Below, piece after piece: positions 56,269 to 64,000 of a DNA stretch of 64,000 bases. Under the pieces are notes generated by a model. It was given only the letters and a program-made list of their open reading frames with translations, had not been told where the DNA came from and did not search any database. Both the position numbers and the translations under genes were made by a program. The stretch's first letter is position 1. Each line of letters starts with the position of its first letter. Where the stretch lies: contig OX328104.1 of the NCBI GenBank assembly GCA_946811185.2, forward strand, positions 48,778,505 through 48,842,504, written 5' to 3'. This DNA is from Hippopus hippopus. Lineage: Eukaryota; Mollusca; Bivalvia; Cardiida; Cardiidae.

Positions 56269-56419
56269 GAAGAAATCCAGAAGTAATTATGTTGCGGCAC
56301 CAGGACATTAATTGTACACAAACAATAGACAACTCTCTCCTAGTGGCGGCGGATCAATGCAATAACTTGATCGTTTATTATGTTACCTTTTCTGTGATCC
56401 TGAAGGAGTCGAGACCTTG

Positions 56420-56490
56420 CTGTCTGTCTGTCTACCTGCTTGTCTGTCTAACTGTCTGTCTGTCTGTCTGCCTGGCTGCCTTTCTCTCTC

Positions 56491-56530
<40 letters not shown>

Positions 56531-56531
56531 A
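56420..56531. repeat. (CTGT)n then (CT)n microsatellite
   Basis: GTCTGTCTGTC stretches, interrupted by CTGCCTGGCTGCC, pass into TCTCTCTCTC. Confidence 0.9.
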
Positions 56532-56624
56532 TTGCCTTTTTCCTTTTGACCTTTTTAATTGCTGAATATTTCGCAGGGAAATTTACTGCTCAAAATAGAA
56601 GGTCTTGAAAATAGATCTAGACTA

Positions 56625-56776
56625 TTGCAAATTCAAAAATACTTTTCCAGCAAAAAATCACTCCTTACAGGACAGTGTAGATTCAAAATTAGACTGCACG
56701 TTTTGTGCAGTCTGATCTTGATCTATACTGATTGCTAAAAGCGCGTTGAGTCACACTAAACAGATTATAGTTTAAA
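56625..56776. repeat. D-family copy, degenerate ends
   Basis: The core with loop GTTTT is present, and TAAACAGATTATAGTTTAA ends it. Confidence 0.7.
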
Positions 56777-56875
56777 ACAAAAACCGCTGAAAAACGCAAA
56801 AAGTTATCAACCAGTGATATTTTGTTGACTATATCATAGGAAATACATTCAAGCGTTTGAACTAATGGTCTTGTT

Positions 56876-57105
56876 TAACTCTTTAAAAAACGACACAATT
56901 TTAGACTTGTCCAAACTTTAAAGTATTTGCAGACGAAAAATTAAACGTGACACAAATCTTGGAATTGGTGGATGAAAGAGTTTAAAACATTTTGGGATAA
57001 GGAGAAAATGCTAGTTACCAGGATTTTCTCCTTTTCCCAAAATGTTTTCAAAAGCCTTCTTCCACAGGGTCGTTAAAACTCGGAATTGTTTGATAAAGGG
57101 TAAAA
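56876..57105. repeat. A-family copy
   Basis: TTAACTCTTTAAAAAACGAC starts it; the hairpin is near intact (ATGCTAGTTACCAGGAT). Confidence 0.8.
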
Positions 57106-57350
57106 TTTTTCATCCGGGATCCAATAAATTCAGGCACTAAATATCACTGAATCGTTTTATTGCGCCAAGATGTATTTTCAAATCCCATAAATGGGAAGAA
57201 AGAATGGGGACATCTATCCCATCAAGAGATCGGGAGCTAGACGTATATACGTTTTACATCAGAATGAAATATATCGAAATGAAATGTTTCGATAAACGAA
57301 ACAATACTAAACCTGTCGAGACGTATATTATTTTAGAAAATAGTAGAGTG

Positions 57351-57566
57351 TTTACCCTTTCGGAGCCATAGTAAAGATACATGGTCCTTTGTGGACGGCA
57401 TACATCCAAGATCAGATTGCACAGAACGTGCAGTCTGATCTTGGATCTATACCGTCCGTTTGTTTAGTCAAGCCTGTGAGATAAAAATCACTTTTGAGTT
57501 ATAGTGTATGTATTTTCACCTCTGGAAAGGGGTCGAGGTTTATATATTTTGCGCTGAAAGAGTTAA
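57351..57566. repeat. D-family copy, complete
   Basis: TTACCCTTTCGGAGCC to GCGCTGAAAGAGTTAA, with a strong hairpin (AAGATCAGATTGCAC / GTGCAGTCTGATCTT). Confidence 0.85.
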
Positions 57567-57751
57567 AGACCGTTTGTCTGAGACAATTTTAATCCCAAAA
57601 CTACAGTGCTGCACGGTATGACGGTACAAACATATTTCTACGGTTGCATCGTAACCTTTTTGCTCCGTAACATATCGCTGATTTCACATAGGTACTCTTT
57701 ATATATCCTATCTTGGAGTAACATTATCTTATAATGGAAAGTTTCATTTAA

Positions 57752-58678
57752 CTCAAAAAAAAGTTGTCAGAACAAGCCTTAAGAGCGTTATTTGCATTGA
57801 ATTCCACATGTTAAAAAATTTCACTGAATATTTCGGAAAAATTGCATTTGTTCGATTCACTTATTCTTCCAATCCTAATGTATGGAGCTTGTACATGGGG
57901 TCTTCATAAGGCTGATGACATTGAAAAAATACATTTGAAATTTTTAAAACAGATCTTATGTGTACGTACGCAGACTCCAACCGCAGCCATATATGGCGAA
58001 GTGGGTCGTTATCCACTGATTGTACATCGCAAAATAGCAATTATGAAATATTGGCAAAAGATACTATCAAACCCTAGAAGCCTTTTATGTAAAGTTTTTA
58101 ATATGAAAGACAACAATGGTAATATCGTAAATGGTTTTCATAAAAATATTATATATATATTAAATAATTTAGGACTATCATTCATGCATAGTAAATCGAC
58201 TGTTACAAAAGCAGATATACAAATGATAACTAGAAAAGTAAAGAACACATTTATTCAAAATTGGTTTACGGATTTAGAAAACTCATCTAAACTGCAATGC
58301 TATAGATCTTTTAAAATATGTTTTGAATATGAAAATTATTTTAACTGTGTTGTTAATGATAAACAAAGAATTGAACTTACAAGATTAAGATGTTCATCAC
58401 ACCGTTTATTGATTGAGGAAGGTAGATTCAATAGCACACCAAGAGAGAATAGAATCTGTAAATTATGTAATCTGAATGAAATAGAAGACGAATTTCACTT
58501 GGTACTAATATGTCCTCTTTATCAACAAATTAGAAGTCAATTAATACCCAAGTTTTATTATACTCAACCATCTATGTACAAATTTATTTTATTGATGAAA
58601 AATGATAATAAAAAAACTACAAAAAATTTAAGTAAATATATATGTATGGCCAATGATAAACGTCAGAGTAACAAATAA
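57752..58678 (+). pseudogene. LINE ORF2 C-terminal domain with one in-frame stop
   Basis: The main open stretch contains LFDSLILPILMYGACTWG, the conserved block after the reverse transcriptase, then FLKQILCVRTQTPTAAIYGE and GRYPL. Near the end is a CCHC-like zinc knuckle: CKLCNLNEIEDEFHLVLICP. The same frame extends upstream from 57842 with LSEQALRALFALNST, interrupted by TAA at 57812-57814, so the copy is dead. The first Met-like position at 57842 is a TTG and is not a real start. The RT core and endonuclease are missing. Confidence 0.8.
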
Positions 58679-58890
58679 ATAGGATAGAAATCTTTAAAAT
58701 AATTAAATTGTTTAGGTTTGAACCTATATTGTACTTTTCTCGTACTGTTTTTGTCCAAAGGTACACGTAAAAGCTACATACTGAAACTATTAGTACATAT
58801 GATAAACTTTGTAACTGTATTGTACAATTATTTATTTTGTAATAGCAACAACATTGTATTATGTTATGCTAATAAAGTATTGATTGATAT
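57752..58890 (+). mobile_element. 5'-truncated non-LTR retrotransposon (LINE) remnant
   Basis: Only the C-terminal end of the reverse-transcriptase ORF and the 3' tail survive. The coding homology starts near 57752, right after a partial unit of the neighbouring minisatellite. The 3' end has AATAAA followed by TATTGATTGATATA, a short simple-repeat tail as in LINEs without poly(A). The insertion therefore lies at or inside the minisatellite edge. The LINE clade is not resolved; such C-termini occur in several clades. Confidence 0.75.
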
Positions 58891-59696
58891 ATAATTTCTT
58901 TCATTTGAAAGCTTATTGGCTTATCTATTCAGTAGCACATAAGTACTCTTTATATGAGTACTATCCTTTGAATGCTTGTCATCTTATGTTTTCAGTATCA
59001 CAAAGATACTCTTTAGATAGATGAGAACTTCCATTTGAATGCTTATTGTCTTATCTGTTCAACATCACATAAGTACTCTTTATATGAGTACTGTCATTTG
59101 AATAATTGTTATCTGATATTTTAAATATCATAAAGGTACCCTTTATATGAGTACTATCATTTGAATGCCTGTTACGTATATTTTCAATTTCACATAAATA
59201 CTCTTTATATGAGTTCCTTCATTTGAATGCTTGTTATCTTATATATTTCTAATAACACATAAGTATTCTTTATTTGAGAACTTATTGTCTTATATTTTAA
59301 ATATCACATAGGTACTCTCTTTATGAGTACCGTCATTTGAATGCTTATTATCTTATATCTTCAATGTTACATAAGTACTCTCTATATGAGAACTGTCATT
59401 TGAATTATTATTGTCATATATTTCAGTATCACATAGGTACTATTTATTCGACTACTATCATGTGAATGCCTATTATCGTATTTCCCAATATCACATAGGC
59501 ACACCTAATATGAGTACTATCATTTGAATGCTTACTGTCTTATATACTCAAGTACATAAGTATTCTTTATTTGAGTACTATGAATTGAATGCATATTATC
59601 TTATAATTTGAATATCACACAGGTACCCTTTATATGAGTACGATTATTTGAATGATTATTGTCTTATAATTTCAATATTACAAAGGCGTTCTATAC
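58887..59696 (+). repeat. 62-63-bp minisatellite, about 13 degenerate units
   Basis: Units have the form CACATARGTACTCTTTATAT, GAGTACTATCATTTGAATGC, then TTATTGTCTTATATTTTCAAT. The anchor CACATAAGTACTC or a variant recurs about 13 times. Each unit carries the inverted pair AGTACTC / GAGTACT separated by TTTATAT. A partial unit (TTTCACATAGGTACTC) lies left of the LINE at about 57675. No coding potential. Confidence 0.85.
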
Positions 59697-60006
59697 TTTT
59701 GTTCAGACTTAAATCCGTTTGTTTGAAAGGAAAAGGAAGACACGCTCTTCATTACATTGTAAATTTTCGGATGTGCCATTTCCTTGTTTCGAGGAGCTCG
59801 TCAACGAACTGTCTCGTAGACAATAATGAAAGAGTAAAGCGTCAGCATCTCAAGCCAGATGTTTTAGGTTCGAGTTTTGTTAGAAGAGGAGTCAACCTTC
59901 AGGACTAAACATATCGGGTCGCAAATTCTGGTTCGGCTTCCGGAAAGGAAGTCATCTAGAGTGATTTGTACAAGTTGTAAGTTATATCACAACCTATACG
60001 ATATAA

Positions 60007-60278
60007 GTGAGCCATGCTCTGTGAAAAAGGGGGCTTAATGCATCTTCAAAAAAGTATCGACTCATGTCAACCTGCGCAGTCTACGCATGCTGACATGGGT
60101 CGAAACTTTTTGCTATGTGTCAATTTTCTGCATGTCAAAGAACCATTTTACCCCAGGATTCAGTCGGTTATTGGATAAGATAGGCTTTATGGATCCATAA
60201 TTATGTGATGGCTTCATTGGTATAATGTATCACGAAGATGCATTAAGCTCCCTTTTGCAAGAGCAGGGCTGAAATAGG
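60007..60278. repeat. B-family copy
   Basis: Both ends are present; the core reads CAACCTGCGCAGTCTACGCA. Confidence 0.8.
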
Positions 60279-60661
60279 TTTAAACTAGACGAACTTGTTA
60301 CGCATCCATCCTGCTTGAATTAATGATAGCATGCACGAATGAAACACTGTGCATTTGATCACCAGAAACCATTTTGTGTGACGGCTTCAAAGAACGCTAT
60401 GCACCATTTAATGATCTTCTCGATACAAGTGTATTTTCAGATGTATGAAGATATGAAACATGCATGAGACCATTTCAAACATGTATGCATTGCTTAGCTC
60501 TGAATAAAATTCTACGCCAGGTTGTCTTTGTGACGAAACTATAAGAATCATACATGTTAAAAACATACAAGCATATATGAATTTTCAGTTTTACCCACTT
60601 ATGAATCTGAGGATACAAGCTATTTTTAGAGCTTCCATTCGCCTCCACTGAAATCGGAGGA

Positions 60662-60838
60662 CCATATTCACCAACCATTCTTATTGCATTCTAATTCTAT
60701 ATCTAGAGAGCAACACAATTCTGATTGGCTAAACCAATTGGGTTTTAAAAGCCAATCAGAATTCGTGTTTCTTTGCTTTTTAGAGGATTATAGAGAATAC
60801 GAATACAATCATGAATGGTTGGTGAGTACGGCCCCAGA
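60662..60838. repeat. CCAAT-box hairpin MITE, copy 2
   Basis: The centre is AATTCTGATTGGCTAAACC against AAAAGCCAATCAGAATT. The outer arms pair as CACCAACCATTC / GAATGGTTGGTG. Same family as the copy at 38.6 kb. Confidence 0.7.
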
Positions 60839-60916
60839 TTGTTAGGGTAATGTGATCACGTGACCAATTATTTCTTGAGGATGTTTCATTAGGACATGAC
60901 ATATATGGGAAAAATA

Positions 60917-61101
60917 TAAGCCATGCTCTGTGAAAAGGGGGTTTAATGCATCTGAAAAAAAAGTTTCGACCCATGTCAGCAGTCCGTGCATGTTTATCTG
61001 GGTCGATACTTTTTGCCATCGGTCAATTTTCTGAATGTCAGAGGACCAGTGTACCTTATGATCCAGTTGATTGTGATACAAAAAGGATTTTAAGGATCCA
61101 T
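60917..61101. repeat. B-family copy split by a nested insertion (left half)
   Basis: The left half runs to GGATCCATAG; the right half resumes at 61641 with CTATGTGATGACTTGC and ends GCCAGAGCATGGATC. Confidence 0.8.
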
Positions 61102-61102
61102 A

Positions 61103-61640
61103 GTGTTACGGGAGATCACTCCTGACTTACTGCATAGCTTCTTCCCGTATAAAATCAATACCTAACAACTGCGCTAGGGAGAGTTGTCTTGAGCTCAGTG
61201 GTTAGTGTATTGATCTTTTAGACCTCAAATAACGAGGATCTTTACCGCACGGGTTCGAATCCCAGCCGGGACGATTTGTATTCGAGTTATGCATTTGTTG
61301 CGAAATTTCAAGTTCGCAAGATGGACTGGCCATTGAGCCATTTGTTGTCTTGATAATAGACTAACGGCCTAATAAGGTTTTATATCATCAAAATGATGTC
61401 CTTTAAGAGGAGATGTGTTACGGGAGATCACTCCTACTGCATAGCTTCTTTCCATATAAAGTAATTCAATAACGTTACATAACAACTGTGTTGCATGTAT
61501 AAAGTTCTTTAGCTCAGTGGTTAGTGAATTGGTCTTTTAAACCTCATATAACAAAGATCTTTACCGCACGGGTTCGAATCCCAGTCAGGGCGGTTTGTAT
61601 TTGAGCCATGCATTTGTTGCGACGTTTCATGTTCGTGAGA
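61103..61640 (+). repeat. Tandem pair of tRNA-like repeats nested in a B-family MITE
   Basis: Two units begin GTGTTACGGGAGATCACTCC at 61103 and 61415 (312 bases apart). Each contains AGCTCAGTGGTTAGTG, then GATCTTTACCGCACGGGTTCG and AATCCCAG: A- and B-box-like tRNA features with a long variable region. The pair splits a B-family element whose halves are 60917-61101 and 61641-61702. ATAG lies at both edges. Confidence 0.65.
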
Positions 61641-61785
61641 ATAGCTATGTGATGACTTGCTTAGTACCATGCATCACGGGGATACAGTAAATCCTCTTGC
61701 CAGAGCATGGATCATTTACGATGTCGTTACGTCAACTGCTTCTGTATATCCGAAAAGCAGACAGAATTTGAATTATACATATAAA

Positions 61786-62048
61786 TGAGCCATGCTCTGT
61801 GAAAAGGGGGCTTAATGCATCTGCGAAAAGTATCGACCCAGGTCAGCCTGCGCAGTTCGCGCAGGCTGACCTGGTCCGAAACTTTTCGTTATCGGTCAAT
61901 TTTCTGTATCTCCAAGGACCAGTCTACCTCATGATTAAGTCGGTTGTTCAAAAAAGTGGCTATTATGGATCTGATTTATCTGACGACTTGCTTGGTATAA
62001 TTCATCACGGAGATGCATTAAGACCCCTTTTGCCAGAGCATTGCTCAA
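61786..62048. repeat. B-family copy, well preserved
   Basis: Close to the consensus: intact ends and core (GTCAGCCTGCGCAGTTCGCG). The best local reference for the family. Confidence 0.85.
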
Positions 62049-62539
62049 ATGCATGTAGTATCAATGTTATTGTAGAGAGATATATCTCAAACAATATCGA
62101 ACAATATAGCTCCAAAGGTCAGCCTGCACCGATCTGCGCAGTCTGATTCTGATCTACATATAGCCTGCAAAAAATCAACTGAAGCTGTTCTGGACAAAAA
62201 AAGGATTTATTCTGGTGACGTTATCGTCTCGCAGCACTGTATTCCAATATAAGGAAACTGTCATGGAATTGGTTGATCGTGAAATTGGAAAGTATCTAAC
62301 CAACAATTCTGCTCCACTCGATTCCGCATAGGTACTACTTTAATTCCAGAATCGAGAATTCTGCTTCAATTTTCTTTGGAAAATATTGATAAACTGGGAA
62401 TAATTTACATGTGATAAATGTCTACTATCAGGTATAAAGAGAGCGAAAATATGTTTCCTGTTGTATGGAGACGTTGGCGTAAGCATTACTTGCAGTGGGT
62501 GGAATTAAACACTTTGATAACAAAATTCGCGCTTCAACT
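62049..62539. other. No gene seen
   Basis: It contains a weak D-like remnant near 62118-62165 (GCGCAGTCTGATTCTGATCT) and otherwise unique sequence. Confidence 0.45.
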
Positions 62540-62755
62540 CTTTACGACACAATCTCGAGTTTTAACGACCCTGAGCGAGACAGCTTCTGAAAACATTGTG
62601 GGAAAAGAAGAAAATGATGGTACAGTATTTTCTCCTTTTCCACTTTTTCTGATGAAAAGTCTAATCCATTGTGTCACATTAAATTTTTCGTCTACAAATA
62701 CTTTGAATTTGGACAAGTCTAAAATATTGTTGTTTGGTAAGGACTTAACTCTTTA
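62540..62755. repeat. A-family copy
   Basis: AACTCTTTACGACACAATCT to TTGGTAAGGACTTAA. The loop is shortened to GAAAATGATGGTACAGTATT. Confidence 0.75.
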
Positions 62756-62945
62756 ATGGGCTTTTGAGGACGGCAAAGGACAAGATTAGGCTGCACAGAA
62801 CGTGCAGTATCATAATAAATCTGTACAGTCCACTTGTTTAGTCAAGCCTGTAAGATTTAAATCTTTCTGAGGTTTAGTGGATTGTTTTTTCAGACGTCGA
62901 AAGAGGTCGAGTTTATGTATTTGGCGAGGAAAGGAAATAAGTGAC
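62746..62945. repeat. D-family copy, decayed hairpin
   Basis: TTAACTCTTTAATGGGC starts it; only AGGCTGCACAGAACGTGCAG is left of the hairpin. Confidence 0.65.
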
Positions 62946-63007
62946 TTAAGGGACATTCGGGGGGAAATGTGCGGTATGCTTGCTTTGTACAAAGTGTTAA
63001 TTTCTTT

Positions 63008-64000
63008 TTAATTCTTTATCACTCAATCCCTAGTCTAAACGACCCTGAAATACTGGGCCTTCGAAAACATTGTGGAAAAGGAAGAAAATGCTGGTAACCA
63101 GCATTTTCTCCTTTTTCCACAATGTTTTCTACCTTTTGAAAGACAAATTTTATGTTTTTGAGTAATACTTTATTTGTCGTCTGCAAATGCTTTCATTTTG
63201 GACCAGACTATAAATTTATCGTCTGATAAAGGGTGAAACAAAATTTCAGCCACACGACTGTAAAAACATTCGTGTTAAGTATGGTAAGTTCAGTTCAGGT
63301 TTTGACAAATTAATTCATGTGTATATTTTTGCAAAAAAAAAGTAATCGCTAGCTACGAGAATTTTTTCCTCATTTGTCACAATGGTTTCAAAAGTCGTCT
63401 GCTGCAAATAAAAAACAGCCGTCTGCAGGAGTGAATGAGTTTAGCTTGTTCCAAACAACAAAACTTAGGACTTGTCCAAATTAACTCTTTGCCACCAAAT
63501 GACGACTTTTGACGGCCCTGACAAAGAGGGCTTTTGAAGACATTGTTGGAAAAGGAGAAAATGCTGGTAACCAGCATTTTCTCCATTTCCCACAATGTTT
63601 TCTACCCTATCAAGGACAAATTTTGTCACTTGGTCATCTTTAATTTGTCGTCTGGAAATATTTTCAGTTTGAAACAGTCTGAAATTTTGTCGTTTGGTAG
63701 AGTTGAGCAGCATTTAATTTGTTGTCTGCAAATGCTTTGAATTTGAACCAGTCTGAAAATTTGTCATTTGGTAGAGTTAAGCAGCATTTAATTTGTCGTC
63801 TGCAAATGCTTTCAATTTGAACCAGTCTGCAATTTTGCCGTCTGGTAAAGAGTTAAAAACAGTTGCAGACGACAAAGTAAATGTGGCTAAAATAATGGAA
63901 TGGAAAGGTGCTGGTTAGCAGCATTTTCTCCTTTTCCCACAATTATTTCGGAAAGTTCTTTTCCTCAGGGTCGTTAAAATACGGGATTGTGTTGTAAAGG
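63008..64000. repeat. A-family cluster at the right edge
   Basis: 63008-63235 and 63484-63713 are complete copies. Then the right-end segment (CAGCATTTAATTTGTCGTCTG to GGTAGAGTTA) is repeated in tandem about every 66 bases to 63855. A final copy at 63860-64000 runs off the window. Confidence 0.8.

Noticed and set aside
56199..56608. Two Cys/Leu/Ser-rich frames
   Set aside because: They are products of the CTGT and CT microsatellite joined to a D-family hairpin.
58678..59700. Minisatellite as part of a gene (open frame 59648-59908)
   Set aside because: The frame begins in the repeat, has no domain and no splice support.
1794..64000. Hairpins as transcription terminators or a CRISPR-like array
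   Set aside because: The sequence is eukaryotic; hairpins are dispersed MITE copies with TTAA ends, not regularly spaced repeats with spacers.

Overview
This window is nuclear DNA of an animal, most likely a bivalve mollusc. It is AT-rich, its coding pieces are short exons bounded by GT/AG splice sites, and about 50 copies of one hairpin transposon share the space with tRNA-derived SINEs, roughly 160-bp tandem arrays of the kind known from bivalve pearl/BIV160/Helentron repeats, a mariner and a LINE remnant. The repeats suggest a heterodont such as a dreissenid, but that is inference. There are no bacterial operons.

Genes, all on the minus strand: (1) the 5' part of a concentrative nucleoside transporter (SLC28/CNT) with exons at 16.3, 15.7, 11.8, 7.3 and 3.7 kb; its 3' exons lie beyond the left edge or were not found. 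(2) The last two exons of a CFAP141 (C1orf189)-like axonemal protein at 35.8 and 35.0 kb. (3) A small three-exon gene of unknown function, 94 codons plus stop, at 48.1-45.8 kb. Exons 3, 4 and 5 of SLC28, the two CFAP141 exons and the three exons of gene 3 join in phase.

Layout. 0-17 kb: SLC28 introns filled with mobile elements. They hold a Helentron-like element with a 158-bp array (5.2-6.8 kb), a 1.7-kb tandem duplication (7.8-11.2 kb) whose two copies each carry a miniature LTR retrotransposon with a 5S rRNA-derived LTR, and a second Helentron-like element (13.5-14.5 kb). 17-21 kb: a large inverted repeat with a nested insertion. 25.6-28.4 kb: two identical 655-bp direct repeats flanking 1.47 kb that holds a His-Cys-box (I-PpoI-like) endonuclease fragment; the flanking bases suggest the block moved as one unit. 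28-32 kb: SINEs and a perfect 57-bp-arm palindrome. 33-51 kb: CFAP141, gene 3, many MITEs and a third Helentron-like element with a 162-bp array. 52.5-53.8 kb: a structurally intact mariner with an open 363-codon transposase. 57.7-59.7 kb: a 5'-truncated LINE abutting a 62-bp minisatellite. 60-64 kb: nested MITEs and a tRNA-like repeat pair.

Four hairpin MITE families recur. A: about 228 bp, TTAA ends, core AATGCTGGTAACCAGCATT. B: about 265 bp, ends GAGCCATGCTCTG. C: about 110-140 bp, sharing the B core CCTGCGCAGTCCGCGCAGG. D: about 210 bp, with a palindrome around GATCAGACTGCAC and A-like TTAACYCTTT ends. Most copy limits are accurate to a few tens of bases, because they were read by eye.
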